64,000 nucleotides of DNA, taken from assembly GCA_029210565.1 (NCBI GenBank), contig JARGFQ010000009.1, forward strand, positions 86,987 to 150,986, in the 5' to 3' direction. A program made the position numbers and the translations under genes. The notes beneath the pieces were generated by a model, which saw only the letters and a list, made by a program, of their open reading frames with translations, had not been told where the DNA came from and ran no database searches. Numbering within the stretch: position 1 is the stretch's first letter; each line of letters starts with the position of its first letter. This document shows, one piece after another, positions 57,028 to 64,000 of the stretch. The stretch comes from Bacteroidales bacterium. GTDB lineage: Bacteria > Bacteroidota > Bacteroidia > Bacteroidales > VadinHA17.

Positions 57028-57723
57028 TCAGGGTACCGACAGTGCCACAGGCAGAATCTTACCATTAAAGAATTTATTGCCGTTGAGGGCAAAATCAGCT
57101 ACAAATGCCCCCATCTCAACGGGGGAGACCGGAGCGGTGAACCCCGGGAAAGCCTTGTTTAGCATCTCGGTCTGCACGGAACCCGGACAGAGACAGTTGA
57201 ATGAAATGCCTCTTTCGGCATACTCCGCCGCCAGCGACTCGGTAAGAATGGCAAGCGCTCCCTTGGCTGCACTGTACCATGAGAGTCCTGTAAACTTGAG
57301 ACTGCCCTGAAATCCCCCCATGCTGCCAATGTTTACAACATGCGAACCCCTGCCAAAAAGAGGCAATAACTCAGAGATGAGAGCCGCAGGCCCGGTAAAA
57401 TTGACAGCCACGGTGGAGGCAATCTCCTTCACGGTATGGAGCTCAAATGGCTTGTTTACAAGATAGCCGGCATTGTTGATAAGGATATCGATCCGGCCCG
57501 GATCGGCGCTGAGGCTGTTTTTAAGCTCTCTGAGCGAGGACCGGGAAGCGGTAATATCAAAAGGCATGGCCACTATATTGCCGTTCTCACACTCTTCAGC
57601 AAGGCTTCTGAGAGCCTTTCCGCTCCGGGCAATAACAAAGACGCGGTTTTCAGGACTCCCTGCCAGCTTGAGTGCTACCTCGCGTCCTATGCCGGAAGAG
57701 GCACCAGTGATAATTATATTCAT
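57028..57723 (-). CDS. short-chain dehydrogenase/reductase
   Basis: A 231-residue classical SDR: TGASSGIGREVA (cofactor Gly-rich loop), NNAGYLV, the catalytic Ser in NIGSMGGFQGS and YxxxK in SWYSAAKGAL. The substrate cannot be told from the sequence; possibilities are a sugar, lipid or ketoacyl alcohol. It stands alone, divergent from the beta-barrel gene. It is shorter than most SDRs by about 15 residues, ending soon after KILPVALSVP. Confidence 0.9.
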   Translation of the reverse strand: MNIIITGASSGIGREVALKLAGSPENRVFVIARSGKALRSLAEECENGNIVAMPFDITASRSSLRELKNSLSADPGRIDILINNAGYLVNKPFELHTVKEIASTVAVNFTGPAALISELLPLFGRGSHVVNIGSMGGFQGSLKFTGLSWYSAAKGALAILTESLAAEYAERGISFNCLCPGSVQTEMLNKAFPGFTAPVSPVEMGAFVADFALNGNKFFNGKILPVALSVP

Positions 57724-57815
57724 CTCGAAATCTGTGACTTAATTCATGTTCCTGATCTTTATCCGACCACTGCTGCCGTAAATGTACTATTTTTCACTTT
57801 ATTTGTAGCCTCAAA

Positions 57816-58403
57816 ATGAGACGAGCAAACAACAGTATAAAAAGATGCCTGGCCTTACTGTCAGTACTGTTGCCGATGATGACAGCATCCGCCCAGGATC
57901 CGGAGTTCAGGACAGAGGAGCCGAAGCCGACGGCTGCACAGCGCCTCTATTTGGGGGGGTCATTTGGACTCCAGTTTGGGACAGTAACAAACATTGAGCT
58001 CTCACCTATTGTCGGTTTCTGGCTGCTGCCCCGTGTGGCCGTGGCGGCGGGACCCTCATTTCAGTATCTCAAAACCCCCGGAGTAGGAACAATAATATTC
58101 GGAGGCAGGACATACCTCCAGTTCACACTGGTGCAGGACCTCAGTAACCTGATGCCTGTGGGTGCAAGTACCGGAATATTTGTCCAGGGAGAATATGAAC
58201 TGCTGAGCGTTGAAAAGAGATATGTGACTCTGGTTTATGAAGACGAGGGACGGGTCAGTAGTGGCAACTTTCTTGCCGGTGCAGGAATCTCTCAGCGAAC
58301 CGGAATAAGATCAAGCCTGAATATCACTTTTCTGTGGTGCGTCAGCGCCGACCAGTATGAACTCTATAGTAACCCGGTTATCAGGTTTGAGATGTATTTC
58401 TGA
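57816..58403 (+). CDS. small outer-membrane beta-barrel protein, function unknown
   Basis: A 195-residue protein with a signal peptide (MRRANNSIKRCLALLSVLLPMMTASAQ) and about eight alternating beta strands (LYLGGSFGLQFGTVTNIELSPIVGF, and so on), ending in F (RFEMYF) as in small OmpA/OmpW-like barrels. No lipoprotein or plug motif is seen. The closest family cannot be named. It has its own upstream region, divergent from the SDR gene. Function unknown. Confidence 0.7.
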   Translation: MRRANNSIKRCLALLSVLLPMMTASAQDPEFRTEEPKPTAAQRLYLGGSFGLQFGTVTNIELSPIVGFWLLPRVAVAAGPSFQYLKTPGVGTIIFGGRTYLQFTLVQDLSNLMPVGASTGIFVQGEYELLSVEKRYVTLVYEDEGRVSSGNFLAGAGISQRTGIRSSLNITFLWCVSADQYELYSNPVIRFEMYF

Positions 58404-58443
58404 TTTAGATAAATGTAATTAATATGAATAAAACCAAATTATT

Positions 58444-58980
58444 ATGAAGATTGAGAATAAGAAATGTGCTTCTTTAACATACACTCTCCATGAGGACAGC
58501 GCTGAGGGCAGGGTAATAGAAGCGGTAGACGAATCTGCACCACTGACTTTCGTATTCGGATATGGCAGAATGCTTCCTGCTTTCGAGGCAAACCTGGCCG
58601 GACTGGAGGAAGGTGCGGCATTTGATTTCAAGCTTGCAGCAGCTGATGCCTATGGTGAGAAGCGGGAAGAGATGATCATCGACCTCCCGAAGAATATTTT
58701 TGAGGACGAAGGTGTTCTCAGAAGTGAAGTATGCTTTGTCGGAAACACTGTACCCATGATGGATTCGCAGGGTAACAGGATGAATGGTGGTGTTGTTGAA
58801 ATAGGCGACTCTTCCGTGAAGATGGATTTCAACCATCCGCTGGCCGGAACCGATCTTCACTTCTCAGGTAAGATAGTTGGCGTGCGCGACGCTACGGCCG
58901 AAGAGCTGATGGGACCCTCATCAGGAGGCTGCTCATCATGCGGCAGCAGAGACAGCGGCTGCGGCGGCGACTGCGGCTGA
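58444..58980 (+). CDS. FKBP-type peptidyl-prolyl isomerase (SlyD-like) with Cys-rich tail
   Basis: A 178-residue protein. The FKBP fold is split by an IF (insert-in-flap) domain, as in SlyD: APLTFVFGYGRMLPAFEANLAGLEEG, then DAYGEKREEMIIDLPKNIF and VVEIGDSSVKMDFNHPLAGTDLHFSGKI. The C-terminal tail CSSCGSRDSGCGGDCG has five Cys in 16 residues and resembles the metal-binding tail of SlyD. It probably acts as a cytoplasmic folding helper or metallochaperone. A repeat element lies just downstream. Confidence 0.88.
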   Translation: MKIENKKCASLTYTLHEDSAEGRVIEAVDESAPLTFVFGYGRMLPAFEANLAGLEEGAAFDFKLAAADAYGEKREEMIIDLPKNIFEDEGVLRSEVCFVGNTVPMMDSQGNRMNGGVVEIGDSSVKMDFNHPLAGTDLHFSGKIVGVRDATAEELMGPSSGGCSSCGSRDSGCGGDCG

Positions 58981-59046
58981 TAAGCAGAATTTTCGATTTG
59001 CGATTTCTGACTGCCGACTGAAGACTGCCAACTGAAGACTTACCTA
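58981..59046. repeat. modular CAGTC-word element, copy 5 (half)
   Basis: Contains CGATTTGCGATTT (58994-59006) followed by CTGACTGCCGACTG and GAAGACTGCCAACTGAAGACT words. It matches the folD-upstream copy over 26 of 27 bases in the opposite orientation (58994-59020 to 33295-33321). It lies between convergent genes. Confidence 0.7.
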
Positions 59047-60282
59047 TTAAACCCTGAGTTCCTCGCCTTCCGACTTGGCAATGATCGCTGCCCCGCAGGA
59101 GTCCCCGTAAACATTGACAGTGGTGCGGAACATATCAAGCAGCCGGTCTACCGCCAGTATTAATCCAATACCTTCAAGCGGGAGTCCCACGGCAGTAAGC
59201 ACTACTGCCATCATCACCAGTCCTGCCATTGGTATGCCAGCTGCGCCTATGGCAGCGAGCAGGGCAGTGAATACCACTATAAGCTGCTGCCCTATTGTCA
59301 GGTCGATACCATAGGCCTGGGCTATGAATATGACAGCCACACACTCGTAAAGAGCCGTTCCGTCCATATTAATAGTTGCACCGAGAGGGAGGGTGAAGCT
59401 GGCTATCTTGTTCGACACTCCGTCTTTCGTCTCGACTGTCTCCATTGTCAACGGCAGAGTGGCATTCGACGATGAGGTGGAGAAAGCAGTTAACAAAACA
59501 GCTGACATGTTCTTGAAGTGCTTTACCGGGTTGACTTTACCTATGAACTTCAATATCAGGGGTAGTGTGATGAATGCATGTACCATCAGACCTAACAGCA
59601 CTGTCAAAAAGTAGATGCCCATACTGCCTATCACTTCACTGACTTTGTTCCCAAGAAGCAGCTGTTGCGCAATTACCTTGGCTATGATGCTGAATACGCC
59701 AAGAGGGGTGAACCTGATGATAAACATCGTAATCTTCATTACGACATCAAGTATCGCATTCAGCACATCCATGAGGACAACCCGCGGCTTTTCCCCTACT
59801 CGGGTCATAAAGAACCCGAACATGACTGCAAAGAAGATGATTGAGAGCATGTGCCCCTCTGACATCGATTCTATTATGTTTGTCGGAACGATCTTGATCA
59901 GGGTCTGCCCGAAACTGTCCTGCACGGCAGAAATATCCTCCACAGGTACCTGCAGACCAAGATCAGCCCCGACACCCGGCTTAAAAAGATGAACAAAGAT
60001 GAAGCCTGTTATAATTCCAAACAGGCTTGTCATTAAATAATACGTGATCGTTTTCAGTCCCAGACGACCAAGGTTCTCGGCACTGCTGACATTGGCAACT
60101 CCGGTGGTGATGGAACAGAAAATTAGAGGAACGATGATCATGTTCAAAGCCCGCAGGAAAATTTCACCTATCCAGTTGGTGTACTTGGTAAGATCAGGAA
60201 AGAGATAACCGAAAAAGCCGCCAAGCACAAGCATTATCAATATCTGCCAGTGGAGAGCGAGGGAAAATCTTCTTTTAACCAT
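59047..60282 (-). CDS. dicarboxylate/amino-acid:cation symporter (GltP/DctA family)
   Basis: A 411-residue transporter of the DAACS family with eight membrane helices and two re-entrant loops. Seen are the HP1-type serine run FSTSSSNATLPLTMETVE, the cation-binding motif GATINMDGTALYE and the HP2 region AAIGAAGIPMAGLVMM. It takes up glutamate, aspartate or C4 dicarboxylates with Na+ or H+. It is convergent with the FKBP gene and preceded by a long AT-rich gap. Substrate inferred. Confidence 0.92.
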   Translation of the reverse strand: MVKRRFSLALHWQILIMLVLGGFFGYLFPDLTKYTNWIGEIFLRALNMIIVPLIFCSITTGVANVSSAENLGRLGLKTITYYLMTSLFGIITGFIFVHLFKPGVGADLGLQVPVEDISAVQDSFGQTLIKIVPTNIIESMSEGHMLSIIFFAVMFGFFMTRVGEKPRVVLMDVLNAILDVVMKITMFIIRFTPLGVFSIIAKVIAQQLLLGNKVSEVIGSMGIYFLTVLLGLMVHAFITLPLILKFIGKVNPVKHFKNMSAVLLTAFSTSSSNATLPLTMETVETKDGVSNKIASFTLPLGATINMDGTALYECVAVIFIAQAYGIDLTIGQQLIVVFTALLAAIGAAGIPMAGLVMMAVVLTAVGLPLEGIGLILAVDRLLDMFRTTVNVYGDSCGAAIIAKSEGEELRV

Positions 60283-60524
60283 CTGTCGTAAAATTTTAAT
60301 AGAAATCAGGCCGTATGTGTGCTCGGTAATCTTTTACCGGCTGAAGATAATCAAAAGATTATTCAGAAAAAGATGTTTTAAATTATCTGTCATGATTTTA
60401 AAATTCCTGTACAATAGGAGGGATGGGCCAAAAAAATCAATTCTGAGACAGTTAAGCGTTTGTACGCCCATATGATTATTCTCCACCCACAATATCGAGA
60501 ATTTCTCTGACAAATATCCCTGAT

Positions 60525-60536
60525 TTACAGATGTAA
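60525..60536. promoter_or_regulatory. TTACANNTGTAA box, distal
   Basis: TTACAGATGTAA matches the palindrome shared by the operators upstream of the XRE regulator. It lies about 390 bases from the start site and 243 bases from the symporter ATG, so it might also act on the symporter gene. Confidence 0.5.
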
Positions 60537-60866
60537 ATAACTATTCCAAGATATAAGATGAGATAAGTAATTACAATTGTCAATGACCGTTGTATATAGA
60601 TGTAAAGAAATTTGATTTATCCCTAATCTGTATATTAATATGTTGTTTATCAGTACTTTAATTAAGTTCACTTAAACATGAGATTAACTCATTATACCAG
60701 GTAGTGAGCCTGTCTTTTTAGAATTAAACCATAATTATTACTTAATTACCACATAATCAATCTATATAATAATCTAAAGTGAAGCATTACTACAATAATA
60801 AACAACCATAATGAACTGCCTCACCCCTTGAATTCTTGTGCTGCAGTAGATTATTATATCGATACA

Positions 60867-60925
60867 TTACAAGTGTAAATCAGATATAGTTACACATGTA
60901 ATTAAAGAGATAATTACATTTGTAA
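60867..60925 (+). promoter_or_regulatory. three-operator array overlapping the XRE gene promoter
   Basis: Boxes TTACAAGTGTAA (60867-60878), TTACACATGTAA (60890-60901) and TTACATTTGTAA (60914-60925) share the form TTACANNTGTAA, spaced 23 and 24 bases centre to centre. The third contains the -7 word TACATTTG (60915-60922). The second covers the -33 position. A bound regulator would block its own promoter. Confidence 0.65.
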
Positions 60926-60940
60926 AAACAAATAATTGTC

Positions 60941-61384
60941 ATGAAGAATCGTATACTTAACTTTTTACAGAGTGAAAACAAGAGTTATGCTCAGTTTGCC
61001 GAGGAGATTGGGGTTCAACCTTCAGGCATCTCCCATATTCTCTCAGGAAGAAACAATCCCAGTCTTGATTTTGTAATGAAGATGCTTGACCGGTATGATT
61101 TTCTGTCAACTGACTGGCTGTTGTTCGGGAGAGGAGAAATGTACCGGTATACGGCTCAGCCTACGCTGTTTGATGTGGAGCCTGTTAATTCAGCTCAGGA
61201 CGATTCGCAGCATGAAGTGGCACCTGAGCCCCGTCCGGGTACTTTGCCGGGTCCTGAAGAGCGTGAAACCGGTCCTGCGAGTAAAAAGTTGAGTGGAGAT
61301 CTGACCTCTGTGAGCGAGAAAAGGCTGGAGAAGGTACTTTTGTTTTACAGCGATAAAACTTTCACTGAATACCTTCCCTCCTGA
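60941..61384 (+). CDS. XRE-family helix-turn-helix regulator, probably autoregulated
   Basis: A 147-residue protein. The HTH_3 domain (residues about 5-65) shows YAQFAEEIGVQPSGISHILSGRNNPSLDF with helix 2-turn-helix 3 at about 17-37. A Pro/Glu-rich linker follows (residues 85-115: APEPRPGTLPGPEERETGP), then a short helix (SEKRLEKVLLFYSDKTF) that may dimerise. It sits behind four operator-like palindromes and is probably a repressor of its own promoter. The start is the ATG at 60941, about 12 bases after the predicted transcription start. The other targets are unknown. Confidence 0.85.
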   Translation: MKNRILNFLQSENKSYAQFAEEIGVQPSGISHILSGRNNPSLDFVMKMLDRYDFLSTDWLLFGRGEMYRYTAQPTLFDVEPVNSAQDDSQHEVAPEPRPGTLPGPEERETGPASKKLSGDLTSVSEKRLEKVLLFYSDKTFTEYLPS

Positions 61385-61404
61385 TAGAATCTGATCAAAT
61401 TGTC

Positions 61405-61412
61405 TAATTTTG
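61405..61412 (+). promoter_or_regulatory. -7 element of pyrK-pyrD
   Basis: TAATTTTG fits TAnnTTTG. Transcription would start near 61419, about 10 bases before the pyrK ATG at 61429. Confidence 0.55.
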
Positions 61413-61428
61413 CAGGCAAAGATGCCTG

Positions 61429-62208
61429 ATGAGCAAGAGGATTGAAGATCTTACCGTAACTGAAAACCACAGGCTGGCCGAAGGCTTCTTTGTTGTGAAG
61501 GTTTCTTCATCAGCAGGTCTGCCGGAGATACTGCCGGGTCAGTTTGTTCAGGTACTTGTGACCGAGAGTCCTTCAACTTTTCTCCGGAGACCGATCTCGG
61601 TACACGATGTGGACTACCTGTCAAATACAATTTCCCTGCTGATACAGGTAGCTGGAGCAGGTACAGAAAGGCTTTCCAGGCTACGCCATGGAGAAACCAT
61701 CAACCTGATCTACCCGCTTGGAAACGCCTTCACATTACCAGCTGTGGGTGAGAAAGTGTTGCTTGCCGGTGGTGGATGCGGCATGGCACCCCTGCTCTTT
61801 CTGGGGCGTAAGATAAAGGAGTCGGGCATTGAACCGCAGTTTGCACTGGGATTTCGCAACCGGTCAAGGATACTGGAGCATGAGCAGTTCAGAGATCTGG
61901 GCACGGTGCACCTCGCAACGGAGGATGGGTCGGAAGGACACAGCGGATTCATTACCGATATTCCGGCCTTCAGGGAAAGTAAATGGGACAGGGTTTACTG
62001 CTGCGGTCCTGAGCCGATGATGAAGGCAGTGGCAGCCCTCTGCCTCGAACGAGACATCTTCTGCGAGGTGTCGCTGGAGAACCTTATGGCATGCGGAATG
62101 GGCATCTGCCTCTGCTGTATCGTTCCAACCACCTCGGGAAACCTCTGCTCATGCACTGACGGACCGGTATTCAATATTCGCGACCTCAAATGGCAGACCT
62201 CAGAATAA
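61429..62208 (+). CDS. pyrK: dihydroorotate dehydrogenase electron-transfer subunit
   Basis: A 259-residue PyrK. The FAD-binding signature RRPISVHDV and the NAD-binding [15 protein letters not shown] are followed by the [2Fe-2S] loop [13 protein letters not shown] and CSCTDGPVF, with four Cys. It passes electrons from dihydroorotate, through FAD and the Fe-S cluster, to NAD+ as the partner of PyrD type 1B. Its 3' end overlaps pyrD by 19 bases, so the two are coupled. Confidence 0.96.
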   Translation: MSKRIEDLTVTENHRLAEGFFVVKVSSSAGLPEILPGQFVQVLVTESPSTFLRRPISVHDVDYLSNTISLLIQVAGAGTERLSRLRHGETINLIYPLGNAFTLPAVGEKVLLAGGGCGMAPLLFLGRKIKESGIEPQFALGFRNRSRILEHEQFRDLGTVHLATEDGSEGHSGFITDIPAFRESKWDRVYCCGPEPMMKAVAALCLERDIFCEVSLENLMACGMGICLCCIVPTTSGNLCSCTDGPVFNIRDLKWQTSE

Positions 62209-63104
62209 AAATAGGATCCCTGGAGCTCAGAAACCCGGTGATGCTGGCATCAGGCACCTGCGGCTACGGTGCTGAGCTGGAAGATTTAATCGACCTGTCT
62301 AAGCTTGGAGCTATCGTTGTCAAGGGTACTACCCTTGAGCCTAGGGAAGGCAACCCATACCCGCGTATGGCTGAGACAGCCTCGGGGATGCTAAATGCGG
62401 TAGGACTGCAGAATAAGGGAATCGGTTATTTTGAGAAACATATCTATCCGACTCTGGCAGAGTATGATACTCATGTGATCGTTAATGTCAACGGCAATAC
62501 GGTAGAGGACTATATTGAGCTTTCGCGGCGCATTGACCGCCTGGCATCCATACCTGCCATTGAATTGAATATATCCTGCCCTAACGTGAAACAGGGCGGA
62601 ATGATCTTCGGTACCAATCCCACATCAGCCAGAGAAGTCATCGCGGCAGTCCGGAAAGCCTACAGCAGAACCCTGATAGTAAAACTTTCACCAAACGTCA
62701 CCGATATTACCGAGTTTGCACGTATCTCCGAGGAGGAGGGAGCTGAGGCAGTATCGCTCGTGAATACCCTCCTTGGCATGGCAGTTGATCCCAAAACCAT
62801 GAAACCTGTTCTGTCGACGGTCACGGGAGGCTTGTCCGGACCTGCCATCAAGCCGGTAGCTCTCAGAATGGTGTGGCAGACAGCCAGGGCAGTAAAAATC
62901 CCTGTCATAGGCTTGGGTGGAATCATGAACGGTGATGATGCCCTGGAATTTATAATGGCAGGTGCCACAGCCGTTCAGATAGGCACAGCCACCTTCATCG
63001 AGCCGCGCACAGCCCTCAGTGCAATAGTAAATATGGATTCATTCCTTTCAGAAAGGAATTATGACTCCATCATCAATATTATCGGCATAATTAATAGGAT
63101 TTAA
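62190..63104 (+). CDS. pyrD: dihydroorotate dehydrogenase, catalytic subunit (type 1B)
   Basis: A 304-residue FMN enzyme, typical for type 1B. Motifs are [43 protein letters not shown] with the catalytic Cys, KLSPNVTDI and [27 protein letters not shown] (cited by its start [10 protein letters not shown]). It oxidises dihydroorotate to orotate in pyrimidine synthesis. It is coupled to pyrK. Confidence 0.97.
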   Translation: MADLRIKIGSLELRNPVMLASGTCGYGAELEDLIDLSKLGAIVVKGTTLEPREGNPYPRMAETASGMLNAVGLQNKGIGYFEKHIYPTLAEYDTHVIVNVNGNTVEDYIELSRRIDRLASIPAIELNISCPNVKQGGMIFGTNPTSAREVIAAVRKAYSRTLIVKLSPNVTDITEFARISEEEGAEAVSLVNTLLGMAVDPKTMKPVLSTVTGGLSGPAIKPVALRMVWQTARAVKIPVIGLGGIMNGDDALEFIMAGATAVQIGTATFIEPRTALSAIVNMDSFLSERNYDSIINIIGIINRI

Positions 63105-63117
63105 GTCCATTTTGCTT

Positions 63118-63125
63118 TAAATTTG
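63118..63125 (+). promoter_or_regulatory. -7 element of the Lrp/AsnC regulator
   Basis: TAAATTTG fits TAnnTTTG. Transcription would start near 63132, about 44 bases before the ATG at 63176. Confidence 0.5.
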
Positions 63126-63175
63126 TAAATTTCTTGGCGGAATTTATATCGTTAACTAAATTATAGAAAGTGATC

Positions 63176-63646
63176 ATGGCAGAAGATTTGCAGATTGACA
63201 ATCTGGACAGAAAAATCCTGGACATTATAACCAAGAATGCCAGGATACCCTATCTTGAGGTGGCACGGGAATGTAATGTCTCAGGCGCGGCAATACATCA
63301 GAGGGTTCAGAGACTTATTCGGAGGGGTGTTATTAAAGGGTCGGAGTTCAAGGTTGACCCAATAATGGTAGGTTTCAGAACCTGCGCTTATATTGGCCTC
63401 TATCTCGACAACCCCGGCAAATACAAGGAGGTGATCAAGAAGCTCGCAGATATCCCTGAAGTAATTGAATGTCACTATACTACAGGCAATTACTCACTCT
63501 TCATCAAGGTCTATACCCATGACAATGAGCACCTTCGCGAGGTACTTACCGATAAGGTACAGGCTATAACCGGCGTTGTGAGAACAGAGACGCTGATATC
63601 CCTCGAAGAATCAATCAGCAGGCAGATACCGGTGCTGTCGAAGTAA
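63176..63646 (+). CDS. Lrp/AsnC-family transcription regulator
   Basis: A 156-residue regulator from the ATG at 63176; a GTG two codons earlier (63170) is possible. The N-terminal winged HTH has LDRKILDIITKNARIPYLEVARECNVSGAAIHQRVQRL (cited by its start LDRKILDIITK). The RAM domain follows with YIGLYLDNPGKYKEVIKKL and GNYSLFIKVYTHDNEHL. It senses an amino acid or related ligand; the ligand is unknown. It is well isolated, with its own promoter and terminator. Confidence 0.95.
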   Translation: MAEDLQIDNLDRKILDIITKNARIPYLEVARECNVSGAAIHQRVQRLIRRGVIKGSEFKVDPIMVGFRTCAYIGLYLDNPGKYKEVIKKLADIPEVIECHYTTGNYSLFIKVYTHDNEHLREVLTDKVQAITGVVRTETLISLEESISRQIPVLSK

Positions 63647-63670
63647 TCAGGCAGATAAACTAAATAATTG

Positions 63671-63700
63671 AGGGACTTCCTGACGGATGTCCCTTTTTTT
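63671..63700 (+). terminator. intrinsic terminator of the Lrp-type gene
   Basis: Arms AGGGAC-T-TCC (63671-63680) and GGA-T-GTCCCT (63685-63694) around loop TGAC, with one internal T/T pair, followed by a T-run to 63700. Confidence 0.85.
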
Positions 63701-63714
63701 CTGCAGGGGGAAGC

Positions 63715-64000
63715 GAGCGTGGAAAATGATCCTGTGAATCATTTTAGCGAGTTGTCAGCTTGCAGGGGAGGAACAACACTGTCCTACAAAAAAAAGGCAG
63801 CCCTTGCTGCCTTCGTGATCCAGCTGGGGCTCGAACCGAAGCGACCGTTAATAAATGATCCTGTGGATCATTTTAGGGAGCTGTCAGCCTGCAGGGGTGG
63901 CGGGTTCGAGATCAGATAATGAAAAAAGGCAGCCCTTGCTGCCTTCGTGATCCAGCTGGGGCTCGAACCGAAGCGACCGTTAATAAATGATCCTGTGGAT
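63715..64000. repeat. tandem 132-base repeat array cut by the window edge
   Basis: Two nearly exact units with a period of 132 bases (GGCAGC at 63796 and 63928; AAATGATC at 63853 and 63985), preceded by a decayed part-copy (from about 63715). Each unit holds a GGCAGC-CCTT-GCTGCC hairpin (a terminator with a U-run on the minus strand), a GGCTCGAACC tRNA T-loop-like motif, an AAATGATCC-TGT-GGATCATTT hairpin and an opposite GGGTTCGAG motif. The third unit is cut at 64000. Confidence 0.85.

Larger units (their letters stand above)
60283..60940. other. 658-base AT-rich intergenic region with regulator operators
   Basis: No gene is supported. It is much more AT-rich than its neighbours. It holds four exact TTACANNTGTAA boxes (60525, 60867, 60890, 60914), one near match (TTACAATTGTCA at 60571) and a promoter overlapping the last exact box. 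An AATCTTTT/AAAAGATT inverted repeat lies near the symporter start. Confidence 0.6.

Noticed and set aside
63815..63840. tRNA gene on the minus strand
   Set aside because: Only a T-loop and acceptor-like end are present; the T-stem does not pair, and no D-arm or anticodon arm could be folded.

Overview
The window looks like chromosomal DNA of a Bacteroidota bacterium, most like an anaerobic member of Bacteroidales. Three observations support this. Gene starts are repeatedly preceded by the Bacteroidota -7 promoter word TAnnTTTG, with weak or absent Shine-Dalgarno sequences. The gene content is typical of the phylum: the rpsF-rpsR-rplI order, a SiaC/DUF1987 protein, a DUF6913-like protein, and a SecA with a long internal insertion. 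The fermentative enzymes (pta, ackA, two ptb, buk) point to anaerobic life. This assignment rests on reading the sequence and not on a search. I found no transposase, prophage, CRISPR array or intact tRNA/rRNA gene. The one clear RNA gene is rnpB.

Layout. 1-7.8 kb: an RsmI-like methylase, an MBL-fold hydrolase, a small lipoprotein, a large secreted protein ending in a formylglycine-generating-enzyme-like domain, then galK and dnaA, which overlap by 4 bp. 7.8-13 kb: a cell-envelope locus with an MCE protein and an amidase transcribed away from lptD. 13-22 kb: RidA, ribosomal proteins L9/S18/S6, dnaX, a small soluble histidine kinase/receiver pair, ferritin and secA. 21.7-29.4 kb: a minus-strand run encoding an exported Memo-AMMECR1 fusion, a membrane-embedded aminopropyltransferase-like protein, a Tat-type radical SAM enzyme (together an AmmeMemoRadiSam locus), then ligA and a DUF6913 protein. 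29.5-43.4 kb: housekeeping genes (argS, ffh, folD, aroE, truA, queA, ltaE) with a TPR protein and a phosphosulfolactate synthase. 43.4-43.8 kb: rnpB. 44-51.5 kb: a lipoprotein-carrier-like protein, rarA, an unknown anchored protein, an omega-amidase and a three-part D-lactate dehydrogenase. 51.7-56.9 kb: the pta-ackA-ptb-ptb-buk fermentation operon. 57-64 kb: an SDR, a small beta-barrel protein, an FKBP-type isomerase, a dicarboxylate symporter, an XRE regulator with its own operator array, pyrK-pyrD, an Lrp/AsnC regulator and a tandem repeat that runs off the right edge.

How the genes work together. D-lactate dehydrogenase feeds pyruvate/acetyl-CoA metabolism, and the pta/ackA and ptb/buk pairs make ATP from acyl-CoAs. 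LptD, MCE and the amidase share one divergent promoter region and maintain the envelope. The AmmeMemoRadiSam trio is the least understood module and appears to act at or outside the inner membrane. Two kinds of intergenic repeat punctuate the region: modular CAGTC-word hairpins, mostly between convergent genes, and a 12-1-12 palindrome pair.
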